In this document: positions 46,830-57,954 of the stretch, piece by piece | Layout: every line of letters begins with the position of its first letter | How positions within the stretch are numbered: position 1 is the stretch's first letter | Assembly (NCBI RefSeq): GCF_011386835.1 | Contig: NC_088797.1 | Span: 38,811,583 to 38,875,582, forward strand | DNA from: Chrysemys picta bellii | Lineage: Eukaryota; Chordata; Testudines; Emydidae | DNA: 64,000 nucleotides | Direction: 5' to 3' | Notes under the pieces: model-generated | Database searches by the model: none | Seen by the model: only the letters and a program-made list of their open reading frames with translations | What the model was told of the DNA's origin: nothing | Translations under genes and position numbers: made by a program

Positions 46830-46900
46830 AAAGTTCTTTCCTTCCCGCCTGACACAAGCCCACGTCCAAGTTTCACCTCCCAATGCCATGTGTAGTTGAT

Positions 46901-46906
46901 AATAAA
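46901..46906 (+). promoter_or_regulatory. Polyadenylation signal of the Myb-like gene
   Basis: AATAAA lies 72 nt after the stop codon of exon 2, before the inter-gene region. Confidence 0.7.
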
Positions 46907-47125
46907 AAATTCGTTTCTGTTAACTACTGTTTCAATCATGTTCTTTTGGAGGAGGAGGGGAAAGGGGGTTGGAAATTGGACAGGACAGTCTCCTTTGGCA
47001 GGGTACATAGTCGGGGGCAGGCACAGCAGCAGGGCACATACACAGTGCAGTGATGCAGTGACTAGTTGCCCCGGTTAGTCTGGGAGGTTGTTTTGATGTA
47101 ATGTTGGGGGGGGTGGGTTGCTCTG

Positions 47126-47237
47126 TGACTTTGTGGCGGGGGAGGGCAGTTACAGATCTTAAGCGCCGGTCCTTAGACAGGATCACAGAGCCACACAGCA
47201 TGGGATCTGTAACCGTCCTCCCCCTGCCACAAAGTCA
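47126..47237. repeat. Inverted repeat between convergent Harbinger genes
   Basis: TGACTTTGTGGCGGGGGAGG (from 47126) and, reversed, TGACTTTGTGGCAGGGGGAG (to 47237) begin arms of 33-34 bp with a few mismatches around a 45-bp loop. It sits between the two 3' ends, where it could act as a bidirectional end-of-transcription structure or be a small foldback insertion (inference). Confidence 0.75.
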
Positions 47238-47457
47238 AATAGACCTCCCATACACACAGTCCCGATCAGGAGGGGTGACAGGCTCCGTTGAAACAAGCAT
47301 CCCACCGCAGCGGAGCCTGTCAATCCTTGAGTTTAGAAGCTGCATTCGCATCACAACACTAGACCCGCCCCGCACCACAGTCTGCGTCCCAGTTTTAAAA
47401 AATTCCCGCTAAAACAGTATTAAAGAAAACGGTGTGCTTTAACAAAGTAGAACTATT

Positions 47458-47463
47458 TTTATT
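47458..47463 (-). promoter_or_regulatory. Polyadenylation signal of the transposase gene
   Basis: TTTATT on the plus strand reads AATAAA on the minus strand, 116 nt past the transposase stop codon. Confidence 0.65.
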
Positions 47464-47578
47464 TCGACACGTGTGTTGGAGGGGGGGTGAAGGGGGTATG
47501 TAACTGGATAGGATAGTCAACATTACCTGGGTAAAGAAACGGGGGCAGGTTTAGCTTCTCAGTACACAAACTATAAAA

Positions 47579-48862
47579 TCACAGGTTACCCTGCTCACTC
47601 AGGAACTTTGCTTTCAAAGCCTCCCGGATGCACAGCGCTTCCCGCTGGTCTCTTCTAATCGCCCGGCTGTCTGGCTGTGAGTAATCACCAGCCAGGCTAT
47701 TTTCCTCAACCTCCCACCCCGCCATAAAGGTCTCCCCCTTGCTCTCACAGAGATTGTGGAGCACACAGCAAGCTGCTATAACAATGGGGATATTGGTTTC
47801 GCTGAGATCACAGCGAGTCAGTAAGCTTCTCCATCTCCCCTTGAGACGGCCAAAAGCACACTCCACCACCATTCTGCACTTGCTCAGCCGGTAGTTGAAG
47901 AGTTCTTTTTCAGTGTCCAGGGCGCCAGTATAGGGCTTCATGAGCCAGGGCATTAGCGGGTAGGCTGGGTCCCCGAGGATGACTATAGGCATCTCCACAT
48001 CCCCAACAGTTATTTTGTGGTCCGGGAAGTAAATACCTTGTTGCAGCCGTCTAAACAGACCAGAGTTCCTGAAAACACGAGCGTCATGAACCTTGCCCGG
48101 CCATCCCACGTAGATGTTGGTAAAACGTCCCCTGTGGTCCACCAGTGCTTGCAGCACCATGGAAAAGTATCCCTTTCGGTTAATGTACTGGGTGGCCTGG
48201 TGGTCCGGTGCCAGGATAGGGATGTGAGTTCCATCTATGGCCCCACCGCAGTTTGGGAATCCCATCGCTGCGAAGCCATCTATGATCGCCTCCACGTTTC
48301 CCAGGGTCACTACCTTTGGCAGCAGTACATCAACGATTGCCTTCGCTACTTGCATCACAACAACCCCCACGGTAGATTTGCCCACCCCAAACTGGTTCGC
48401 GACTGACCGGTAGCTGTCTGGCGTTGCAAGCTTCCACAGGGCTATGGCCACTCGCTTCTGTACACTCAGTGCAGCTCGCAACCGGGTGTCACTGCGCTTC
48501 AGGGCAGGGGACAGCAACTCACAAAGTTCCAGGAAAGTTCCCTTCCGCATGCGAAAGTTTCGCAGCCACTGGGATTCATCCCAGACCTGCAGCACTATGC
48601 GGTCCCACCACTCAGTGCTTGTCTCCCGTGCCCAGAATCGCCGTTCCACGGCATCAACATGACCCATTGCCACTGTGATGTCCTCGGCGCTGGGTCGCCT
48701 GCTTTCTGACAGGTCTGTGCTACTCTCAGACTTCAGGACATCACCGCGGTGCCGTAGCCTCCTTGCCTGACTTTTCTGCATCTGCCTCAGGGAAACCTTT
48801 ATGATAAGCTGCGAGACGTTGAGAGCGGCCACAACTGCAGCGATGGTCGCAGCGGGCTCCAT
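47579..48862 (-). CDS. PIF/Harbinger DDE transposase (HARBI1-like), intact
   Basis: It cuts and joins the element's ends at TWA targets, acting in the nucleus with the Myb-like partner (established for Harbinger). The 427-codon frame is uninterrupted. Residues 130-180 hold a helix-turn-helix-like segment (RVAIALWKLATPDSYRSVAN, GVGKSTVGVVV). The catalytic triad is visible as D210 in GAIDGTHI, D298 in ILGDPAYPL and E334 in VVECAFGRLKGRW; VHDARVF around residue 260 is the usual accompanying motif. The C terminus includes CCVLHNLCE. Vertebrate HARBI1 is about 350 residues; the extra length is mainly the N-terminal 100 residues, which include a basic RRLRHRG patch. I chose the first ATG, 48862, in the context GGCTCCATGG reading. 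It converges on the Myb-like gene. No lesion in catalytic residues is visible, so it may be functional; activity is not shown by sequence. Confidence 0.95.
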   Translation of the reverse strand: MEPAATIAAVVAALNVSQLIIKVSLRQMQKSQARRLRHRGDVLKSESSTDLSESRRPSAEDITVAMGHVDAVERRFWARETSTEWWDRIVLQVWDESQWLRNFRMRKGTFLELCELLSPALKRSDTRLRAALSVQKRVAIALWKLATPDSYRSVANQFGVGKSTVGVVVMQVAKAIVDVLLPKVVTLGNVEAIIDGFAAMGFPNCGGAIDGTHIPILAPDHQATQYINRKGYFSMVLQALVDHRGRFTNIYVGWPGKVHDARVFRNSGLFRRLQQGIYFPDHKITVGDVEMPIVILGDPAYPLMPWLMKPYTGALDTEKELFNYRLSKCRMVVECAFGRLKGRWRSLLTRCDLSETNIPIVIAACCVLHNLCESKGETFMAGWEVEENSLAGDYSQPDSRAIRRDQREALCIREALKAKFLSEQGNL

Positions 48863-49243
48863 GCTCGGAGTACAGTGGCGTCCGCGCTGTCAATGACTGG
48901 AAAAGCGCGCGAACTGTTTTCCCGCCGGCGCTTTCAGGGAGGGAGGGCGGGAGTGATGGACGGATGACGACAGTTTCCCAAAAGCACCCTCGACTCATTT
49001 TGTTACCCAGAAGGCATTGCCGGCTACACCCAGAATTCCAATGGGCAGAGGGGACTGCGGGAACTGTGGGATAGCTGACCACAGTGCACCGCTTCGAATG
49101 TCGACGCTATCACCGTTAGTGTGGACGCACAAAGTCGAATTACTGTCCTTAGTGTGGACACACACGTTCGACTTTGCAATATCGATTACAAAAATTCGAT
49201 GCAAGTAAAATCGAACTACTCTCGTAGTGTAGACAAGGCCTTA

Positions 49244-50390
49244 GTGTAGTTGGAATTAATGTTCCATAATTAACATGAGTAAGATCTCTAGAAGACCCAA
49301 CTTTGTTCCTATTTTGAGCTCCTATTTTAATACAATCTATGCAAAAGAAGAACTTTAAATGTGGTGGGACTGAGATCCAAGTTCTAAGTTTCTTAAATAA
49401 ATGTGCAGCTATTGAGAGCAGCCTAGCTAACTGTTGTTAGCAGCACTCTGGTCAGCCCCACTGCCAAAATTTCTGCTCAATATTCATGCAATTCCCCCCC
49501 CACACCCCAAATTAACCAGAAAAACGAAATATCAGAACAAATTTTGTCAAACAGAAGTGTTTCCTAAAAGCACTTCAATATCCCATCGTGCTAGTGAGAA
49601 TGCCATTTCATAGAAAAGCAGAATAGGAATTTAAGATTCTCCCTGGCAAAGTAAGTATGAGTTGGTGTGGGATGAAACCATAGTAGAGGGGCAACATGTT
49701 TAAAAAAAAAACAGAATATTAGCATTAAGATGGAGAAAGCAAGAAAGAAAAAATACATCTCAAAAGATACAGAGGTAAAATACGTAGCTAAACATGTAAG
49801 TCTGAGACAAAGGCAACCGGGATATAGAATGATCTGCATTAGTAATTTAAACTTGGGAAATATCCCTAATGAGTCCAAAATAATAATGTACCATACTCAG
49901 AGGTTCTTGGCTTGAAGTCCAGTTTTATTTAAAATGATACACATTTATTTAAAATGACATTGGAAAGAAAAAAAGTGACAGTTAGTAGAAGTCATTAGTC
50001 AAAAGTCTGAAGATTGACTAAAATGACAAGCAGACACAGCGAGGGCTGGAGAGGTACAAGCTATATGTTTGTACAGAACCATAGCACAATGATGCTCTTG
50101 ATCCACAACTGGGGTTCCTAGGCACTATTATTACACAAATAACAAACACTGTCATATAACAAAATATATATTCAAGGAAGTGCAGCGACAACATATAATC
50201 ACTTATAATCACCGTCCTGCACTTTAAGTTGGGGGGGAAAGGAGGTTGTCTGGCTGGCCGGGAAAAGAGGGCAATGCTTTCTGGCTTAGGGGAGGAGGGG
50301 AGACATAAAACTGCTGGAAGAGCAGTCAGCATGGTGGATGACTCACCACCTAGAATGAGGGGTTTAAAAAGGTCAGCCTGGGCCTAGCCC
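49244..50390. other. No gene; one ancient repeat relic
   Basis: AT-rich. At about 50072-50148 GTACAGAACCATAGCACAAT and GGGTTCCTAGGCACTATTA match the ancient repeat at 22940-23005. The segment 50180-50390 is purine-rich and may already belong to the tyrosine-recombinase element. Confidence 0.5.
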
Positions 50391-50394
50391 TCCC

Positions 50395-50690
50395 CTCATT
50401 CACTCGGAACAGGTCTGCGCCATTCCGGCGTTGAGGGCCTACATGGCAGTAAGGTGTAAGAGAGAAGGCCCCCTTTATGTACATGGAGATGGGAGTCCCC
50501 TCACGGCATATCAATTGATTACCATGTTGAGACAGGAGCTAACGAGGTTGGGGCTGCCAGCCCATGAATTTGGTTCCCACTCATTCAGAATAGTGAATAG
50601 CAGCTATGGCAGCAGCGCAGATAGGTAAGGAAGCAGAGGCTATTCAGGCAATCGAATGCATACTGAATGTATGTAAGGCCGCATGTGTTT
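50395..50690 (+). pseudogene. Tyrosine recombinase, C-terminal fragment
   Basis: The translation reads PALRAYMAVRCKREGPLYVH, LTRLGLPAHEF and GSHSFRI. The HSFRI block (50578-50592) contains the H-x-x-R pair of the recombinase catalytic site. The expected following helix (usually G-A-A-T-A-A..) is out of frame and the GRW motif is lost. The nucleophilic tyrosine appears as MYVRPH at 50667-50684 in a different frame. At least one frameshift and one stop therefore separate the catalytic residues, and the N-terminal arginine region is absent. A family enzyme would cut and rejoin circular DNA intermediates; this copy cannot. Confidence 0.78.
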
Positions 50691-51190
50691 TGGGTGCATA
50701 TGCACGCATCCAGGTTGCCTGAGGGCTCCCAGCTTGGATTCAGTGGCGAAGCATTACTCATTTGGCATGCACAGAGGGGCATGTTATGGGATCAACTGAT
50801 ACTGCTGTTGTATGCTGTGCGGGCAAGTCAGCGGCCACTGAATATACTGGTGATACACCTGGGAGAAAATGACTGGGAACACTTAAAGGAGCAGAGTTAA
50901 TGCTTCGAACTACGAGGGACCTGATGCAGATCCTGGCAATTTTTCTGGGCGTTAACATTGTCTGGTCAGATATGCTTCAGCGCAGGGTCTGGTGGGGAGC
51001 CATGAACGCCACCAGGGTGGACAAAACCGGTAAGTATGTGAACAGGGAAGTGGCCAAAATCTTGTTGCCCTTGGGAGGGACAGTAATTTCATGGCATATT
51101 GGCATATTCTATGGGGCACCTGAGTTACTTTAGGAGGATGGGGTGCACCTGTCAGACTCAGGTGCTGCCATATTTTTGGCTGATATAAAA
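50690..51190 (+). pseudogene. SGNH/GDSL-type hydrolase, frameshifted
   Basis: The two frames give ILVIHLGENDWEHL (the GxND block, 50853-50879) and, after a frameshift near 50893, RTTRDLMQILAIF and WGAMNATRVDKTGKYVNREV. After an in-frame stop at 51131 comes EDGVHLSDSGA, which contains the catalytic D-x-x-H block. The N-terminal G-D-S block is not recognisable. SGNH hydrolases are esterase-like enzymes found as extra modules in Ngaro-type elements and some LINEs; their role there is unknown. With three disabling lesions this copy is dead. Confidence 0.72.
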
Positions 51191-51715
51191 TAGGGCATTG
51201 GGACATGTCTGGGAACCCGGCTGGGTGTGGGGAGGAGACAGCCAAGCTAATGGCTGGCACCTCCTTGTGGCGGATGTTCAGTGCGGCACAAAAGAACGGA
51301 TACATAAATTAAGGCACAAAAGAACGGATAAATGGCTTGGAAAAGGAATTAAGGAGAGGTGCTTGGTAAATGAGCAAGCCAGGGGCAGTTAGGGACTCCT
51401 CTGACTGTTACAGCAGGGAGCCAACCCCCCCATCATTATAGTCCACCTTAACCCCTCCTATGAGGTGGGGTGGTTGGTAAGGTCCTGGCAAGGGAATTGC
51501 TGGAGGGACCTGGATGAAAAGGGGGGGAGCTGGTGGAAGCCCCCCCCCTCACAAAAAAAAATTGGCTGGAATTGGAGGGTCCCAGCAGTGGATCTGCTGG
51601 AGGGACATACATTTTTCACCTGTACTGCACATTTTATCCACCGGGTTAGTCACAGACTTCTATCTAATAATAAAGTTGCAGCCTGATTAAACCCATATCT
51701 AATGTCTCCTGTCAT

Positions 51716-53359
51716 TCTTTCGGCATAGCCAGACAAACACATTTAGCTGCTATTGATAAGATTGTGGAGACCAGATCAGAGACAATGAGGTAGAAAAAAA
51801 GAACAACCAGAAGCCTAATGTAATTCAAATAATCAATGAAGTACAGAACTGAAATGCTGTATTAGAAAAATCAGATTTGATCTTGCAATATTAGACATCT
51901 AGGTTTACCAAAATCAAAAGATGGGGATGACACTGATTTTTTAGGATCTTGTATATGAGGAAAGAATTATTCACGGTCAAATTATTTCACTGACTGTAGT
52001 TTGCCTGCCCAGAGACTGCAAGACTTTCTTTAAATTTACTCTGTAATATCAAATTTTGAATTTGAATTTCGTTATTTTAATGTCACAAATGAAAAATCTG
52101 ACTAAATGCGTTTTGGTACAATGGTTTTGCTAAATTTCATTTAAAAAGACAATTAAGATCTTTTTGGTTCTCTCTTCAGATCTAAAAAAGACATCCTTGT
52201 TAAGAGGACAATTCAGAAATAATTAGATTTACCAATAAACATGCCAGAGCTAAGCATAAAAATATTCTTGTTATATGTCTGAATTATCAGTTCAATTAAA
52301 TTAAAGGATTGCTGTGGAGTACGGAAATTATAATACTCTTCAACAATCAGGTCTGTTTGGGCATGGGGGAGGGCTGATGAAATTTAAAATAAAAGCTTTC
52401 TGATAATTAAGTTAAATAATGATCAAGTGATTTCATTTGCCTTAGAGTATAAATAGTAAATCATTAAATCAATTTAAGCCATTAGCATACTTTTTCCCCT
52501 CAATATTCATTTTGTAGTATCTGAATTCTGATTCTTTACCAAATATTTAATTTGAAAAGTGAAAGCAAATTATTCTAATACCTCTTTGACCTTTACAATT
52601 AAAATAGCTATTCCAACTATTGAAATCAGATTGTCTAATGCAATTGCACTGCTAAAGCAACTGATACTATACAAATTAAATTAAATGTGATAAGAATAAA
52701 CATTTGGAGTACATTTCTAGTTAGTTCATTGTAATTTGATTTCAGAATTTTACCTGTGTTTTACTTATTTGGGGATAAATTAAACCTCTAAAACTACAAA
52801 GACTGATCTAGTCTTATGATAACGTGCACTGTGGGGAAAAAAAGGGCATTTGTATTTCACAAAGGTTGACCTGCTTCAACATTCCTTTCAAAACAGGAAT
52901 AAGAATATATGTTTGAAACAATATGAAATAATACCAATTTAATTCCAGTAAAGTGAAAGCTAGATACATTAGCCTAGATTTTTTTATGACTAATGTTTTA
53001 GGTACTTCCATTTTTATGTCTCCAACCTGAAAAAATAAACTTAAGGGAGCTTGAGTTTAAAGATCAGAGTGTCACTACTTAATGAAAATCAGACCCCATT
53101 TAAGATATCAAGTTGGGGCAAAAATTGAAGCTCCCAAAAAATCACGAGAAAGATTTGAAAATTTAGTCCATTGTTTTTGGAGCAAGTTCACATGCATCAT
53201 ACACTCTTTTACTATAAAGAATCTCATAGCAAAAAGAAAACTACAATGTATTTAACCAAAAGGTTGGAGGTCTGATGCCCCAAATTGAAAGACAATAATT
53301 TTGAATATATTAAGTGAAAACAGATAAACCAGTGCTAAAGCAGAAATGAAATATATTGC
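51716..53359. other. No recognisable feature
   Basis: Strongly AT-rich single-copy sequence. I see nothing to annotate. Confidence 0.5.
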
Positions 53360-53367
53360 TGTATATG

Positions 53368-53501
53368 TAGGGTTACCAGATAGCAACTGTGAAAAAACTA
53401 TGAAAAAATGGGACGGGGGTGGGGGGTAATTGGCACCTATATAAGAAAAAGTCCCCAAAAATGGGACTGTCCCTTTAAAAACAGGACATCTGGTCACCCT
53501 A
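53368..53501 (-). mobile_element. hAT-like MITE, GTGACCAGATG family, third copy
   Basis: Reverse orientation relative to 42323. Left end TAGGGTTACCAGATAGC; reversed right end TAGGGTGACCAGATGTCC. Flanks TGTATATG (53360-53367) and TGTATATA (53502-53509) differ by one base. Its right duplication overlaps the left duplication of the next element by one base. Confidence 0.92.
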
Positions 53502-53516
53502 TGTATATAAATTGAA

Positions 53517-54409
53517 TAGGGTTACCATTCGTCCGGATTTACCCGGACATGTCCTCCTTTTTGTGCTAAAAATAGCGTCCGGGGGGAATTTGTAAATCAC
53601 TCAAAATGTCCGGGATTTCCCCCCTCCCCGGCAGAGCAGAGCCAGCGGCTGGGAGGGCTGCAGGAAAGTCACGGGCTGGACTCCGGAGCAGCTGTAGAGG
53701 AGCTCCTCCTCCCTCCCTCCCTGCATTCTGAGCCGGCAGCTCCTCCTCCCCGGCAGCCCCGCGCCCCGCTCCAGCAGCACTGTGCAGGGCCAGGGACCGC
53801 GTTGTGTGTTGTGCTGGGGAGCGCAGCCACGTGTCGGGCTCGCACCGAGCCCAACACCATGTTCTGAGCAGCAGGGTAAGGGGGCCAGGGGGCAGGAGAA
53901 GGGGCAGGGAGGTTCTGGAGGGGGCAGTCAAGAAACGGGGGGGGTCGGGAGTTCAGGGGTGGGCTTTTTGGGGGGAGCGGAGAAAGTTTTCGGCAGTCAG
54001 GGTACAGGTAGGGGGTGGGGTTCTGGAGGGCAGTTAGGAGCAGGGGTCCCAGGAGGGGGCAGTCAGGGGACAGGGAGCAGAGGGGTTTAGATGGGTTGGG
54101 AGTTCTGGGGGGGCTGTCAGGGGGTGGGGAGTGGTTGGATGGGGCGTGGGAGTCCCAGGGGTCTGTCTGGGGGTGGGGGTGTGGATAAGGGTTGGGGCAG
54201 TCAGGGGACAAGAGGCAGGGAGGCTTAGATAGGGGGTGGAGTCCTGGGGGGCAGTTAGGGGCAGGGGTCCCAGGAGGGGGCAGTCAGGGGACAAGGAACG
54301 GGGGGAGGGTTGGGGGTTCTGGGGGGGCGGGAAGTGGGAGGGGCAGGGGCGGGGCTAGGGCGGGGCTCCTCCCGTCCTCTTTTTTGCTTGCTGAAATATG
54401 GTAACCCTA
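53517..54409. mobile_element. G-rich hAT-like element with perfect 8-bp duplication
   Basis: AAATTGAA at 53509-53516 recurs at 54410-54417. Left end TAGGGTTACCATTCGTCCGG; reversed right end TAGGGTTACCATATTTCAGC. It belongs with the element at 24913 by its GTCCGG-rich left part. The right two thirds consist of G-run arrays with an internal duplication: CAGGGGTCCCAGGAGGGGGC occurs near 54041 and 54261. Open frames in it are compositional. Confidence 0.93.
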
Positions 54410-54417
54410 AAATTGAA

Positions 54418-55099
54418 TAGTTATGCAAACACGGAGAAAATGTTGCTAGAACCACTTAAGTTATTTAAAACACAGCACAATTTGATCCAGGGCCCATTCT
54501 TCCAAAGTTGAAGTTCAACCTATGAGTTAAGTCAGAGTAAATGGGCAGAAATTGAAACATGATGAATTTATAATGGATGTGAGGAAATGGAATTCTGAGC
54601 CCAACACTGGAAGCAGGGACTGAGGCAACCAGCCAGCTAGGCTGAATTTAGCTATTGCTTTAGGGGTGCATGTGTATGTAAGCAACAGCTGTTGCCCATC
54701 GTACCCTTTCTTTATGGTCTTGTGCTCTTGTGCTTCTACATGGGCAAGAGACGTTTTCCCTTTGGTAAAATAATTGAATTACTTTACAATTTACAGGAAG
54801 AAGGGAACAGAAAGAAAGGGGAGGGCATTCTTGTGAAATGTTTATCACTCAAACTCTATTGTATGTTTACCTGTAGTATCAATATTCCTTCACAGCAATA
54901 ATAAATTGCTTTGCACTCCACTTATCTAGAAATAAGAAGCTCCCATGCCAACAAAGCTGGTTTTCTTTTCCAGCTGCTTGAGAATGAATGTTGTGGTGAC
55001 AGGATATACACAAACACTCCTGCCATCATTAGTACTGCACGGTTAAGGTATTTTATTTTGCTCTTTTTAACTTTAGTTGCCACTTTCCTCTATAATAAC
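54418..55099. other. No recognisable feature
   Basis: Ordinary sequence without a supported feature. Confidence 0.5.
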
Positions 55100-55320
55100 T
55101 TTTTTTATGTTACTACTTGGCAGTTACATACCACTTTTGATCCACATATTTCAAAGTTCTTTATGAAGATAAGCATATTATCCCCATTTTACAGGTAGGG
55201 TAACTGATGTAAGGGGAGGTCAACTTGCCCAGGTCAGTGGCAGAGCCAGGAATTGAACCCAACTCACACAACTACCAGACCCATAACCTATTCACTGGTT
55301 TCCTGTTATCTCACTTTTTT
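55100..55320 (-). repeat. MIR-like SINE relic
   Basis: CCCCATTTTACAGGTAGGGT, then CAACTTGCCCAGGTCAGTGG, AGAGCCAGGAATTGAACCCA and CATAACCTATTCACTG give, in reverse, the MIR order from the tRNA-like head to the conserved core. The GGAATTGAACCC block is the degraded polymerase III box B. The left boundary is uncertain. Confidence 0.75.
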
Positions 55321-57950
55321 ACTAAAGATTGTTTCCTCATGCCATCCTTTTAATGGAATGGAATGGTGATGTTGGTGTATAATTCCAGCCTTTCTTGATG
55401 CTATTATGCCTTAGTCTTAACCTTTATTGCCAATTTAGATGCAATTACTGCCATTGCTTTTTTAAATTCCTCCTATCTGCCTCCTGGCCCAGTGAGCAAT
55501 AATAAAAGCTCTCTGGAATTACCCAACACACCTTATTCTGTTCAAAACAGAAAAAAGTATCGTTCCTAAAATGAGCAGTTATTATTTGTTTCTCTTGACT
55601 TTTAGAAAAAAAAACAAAAAATACCTCTCTGATGCTCTAGTCACTTTAGACAAAAACCTTGAGAACACAGTAAACCCATAAACTCCAGATCATAATTTCA
55701 CTCACATAGACAACAGCTAGTCAAAACAATAATAGTAGAAAGCTATAATAATGTCCCAAGATCGCCTTCAAAATATCAACCCTCAGTTTTCCCTTTCTGC
55801 CCCAAAGGCTGAGAAAATACATTAGTTTTCTAGGCTGCCCTGAAAGTCAGATTTGTGATATTTCATTTAAGGTGGCGATTAGGAAGTGAGCCTCAGAGTT
55901 GGAGGCCCCTAAATGTTTTACAGAATGTCACTATTTCAAGTAAATTTGTTGAAGTGATCACAGATGTTCGTGAATTTTAGCATAGACAATACAAATCTTT
56001 TCCCAAATTTCTCTACAATTTTTCATAAAGTAGTAGCATTTTCGTCTCATTGCGCTATACCTTTTCTTTTTAGCGCAGATGTATCTTTTTTTGTTTTGTA
56101 TTTGCTTAAAGGCAAAACGGAACATTCACAATTATATGCAATTAAATATGTGTTAGTAATAATCAGTCTGGCAGTTTTGGAAACAAGTACATCCAGTACC
56201 ACTGAATAAAACATCACTCTGAACTTCATTGGCCATTATTGGATATGCCTTCAATCAAATTCCAACCTCATTAGGAGAATCTATTAAAAAAAAAAAAAAG
56301 GCCAGAACAGCCTTCTGGCACTTGTAGCAAGGTTAGTTGTCATAAACTGTTTTCTGAAGAGACTGATTAACATAACTGGATCCTAGCCACCACGGCAAGG
56401 GGTTATCTAACAGTATAGAAGGAAAAAGAGTGGCAAAGAAGAGTTGAAATTTCCATTTTTTACTTTCTTGTGCTTATTTATTTCCTGGAGTAATGATTGA
56501 TTATGGTTTTGTGACCATTGTTACTATTTTGGGATATATTTATATTTAACAGGTTGTCGCTAGAACAACTACACACAAATAGCTTGTGAAGGTGCCCTCA
56601 GCAAGTATGCCAGTTTTAACATAACATACCCCTAATATGGAGAGGTCATTCAACGTACAATCAAACCCCTAGGATGATTTTTGTATTTACTGTAGAGCAT
56701 CTCTCTAGAGTCAGAATTAGTTTAGTGAAGAAACAAATCAAACTAAAATCAGATATGTTGCTTTCAAGCTCAGTGCTTTTAAGCTTTCCCTTTTCTACTA
56801 AGGATTGTGATTAATTTATATAGTTAACCTGTCATATTAGTTAAATGGATTTCCTAGAACAATACTGCTGCAAGTAATAGATGTTGCTACTTGAAATGGG
56901 AATCATAACAAAACTAAGTTGACCTTGGCTTTCAGCTACTTTGGAGCAATGCCTGGAAGAGGAAACTGTTCAAGTGATTGTGACTGGTGCTCATCTTCAA
57001 GGAGCTACACTGTAAATTTCCATTCTGTCCTCTGTCCCACTAAAAATATGGACAGGAGGAGGAAGTGAAGAAGTTAAAAAGATATACACAAATTCTAGAA
57101 GAAAAAGGCAGTTAATTTTGTAATTAAGTAATCCTGCATGTAAACTCATGAAATGGAATGTGACTAACTTTAAATACTATATATTTTGATACAGAATAAA
57201 ACAAAGAATAAAATCAGACTGAAGCCTCCATATGTCAAAAAAAGTATATACAGATTACAAAACTAAATTTAGAAAAACAGAGGGGAGTAAACTGAAGCAT
57301 AATTAATGGGTTGAACACAAAACACTAACGATAGACCCTTAAGATTTGCAACTTAAATATAAACTCCTTTGCTACAAGCAGCAGTGAAAATGAATTAATT
57401 AATATCAACCTCCTCTCATTTCAGCAATATCTGTTAAATTGCTTAGGCACTGGTCAAAACATTTTGTACATGAGTTGAAGAATGATTTTCAAAGTTAAAG
57501 AAAAGAAGAGGTTGAAATTTCATGGGTCAAATTTTCAAAATGCCTACACTTCTGTTCTGGAGGGGAAAAAATCTAATGTTTGCATATGCAAATTGGTCAC
57601 TTGTGAATGCTAATGGTCATTGTGTGTGCAATGGATCAATTAGCCTGAACAATAGGCAAGAGGGAAATTAATTAACTCTGTTCCTTATGGAACAATTTCA
57701 TTTTACATTGAAACAGACCTTATTTGAAAAAAATCAAAAAAGTTGAAACTTCTAAGGCATGTTTTTGCACTCTAAGAATGTTTGCAAAGTTCCTGTCTGA
57801 TCTATCTTATCAATAGAGACAAGTCAGTATTGAAAGTGTGCTTCCCACTGGTTCCTGAATAAATTCAAAACAAGACAAAACGAGATCTGTCAATAATGTA
57901 GACGTCCATAAGTCAACACCCCAGCCCCACACAAGGCAAAACAGCAGATA
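55321..57950. other. No recognisable feature
   Basis: AT-rich single-copy sequence with a poly-A run near 56287-56299. No gene or repeat termini supported. Confidence 0.5.
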
Positions 57951-57954
57951 GAAA

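Larger units (their letters stand above)
44387..49240. mobile_element. Complete PIF/Harbinger DNA transposon (4.85 kb)
   Basis: TTA at 44384-44386 and 49241-49243 is the 3-bp target duplication of the PIF/Harbinger superfamily. The left end is GGCCTGGTCTACACTA and the reversed right end GGCCTTGTCTACACTA, one mismatch in 16. Both genes expected of an autonomous Harbinger are open: a Myb/SANT-like protein on the plus strand and a DDE transposase on the minus strand, converging around 46.9-47.5 kb. Subterminal AGCTATCCCACAGT occurs near both ends in opposite orientation. Repeated TTCGAC/GTCGAA words crowd the left end. It looks young and could be competent, which sequence alone cannot prove. Confidence 0.95.
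50395..51715 (+). mobile_element. Decayed tyrosine-recombinase element with SGNH hydrolase
   Basis: A tyrosine-recombinase C terminus is followed by an SGNH-type hydrolase frame and an untranslated tail with AATAAA at 51669-51674. Vertebrate Ngaro/DIRS-type retrotransposons carry this pairing (established for Ngaro); a Crypton-type origin is an alternative. No reverse transcriptase is in the window. Termini were not found, so both limits are approximate. The segment 51190-51715 has no domain and appears to be its 3' region. Confidence 0.7.

Noticed and set aside
53566..54404. Several open frames of 60-180 codons on both strands
   Set aside because: They are proline- or glycine-rich translations of G-run arrays within a hAT-like element that has clear ends and target duplication.
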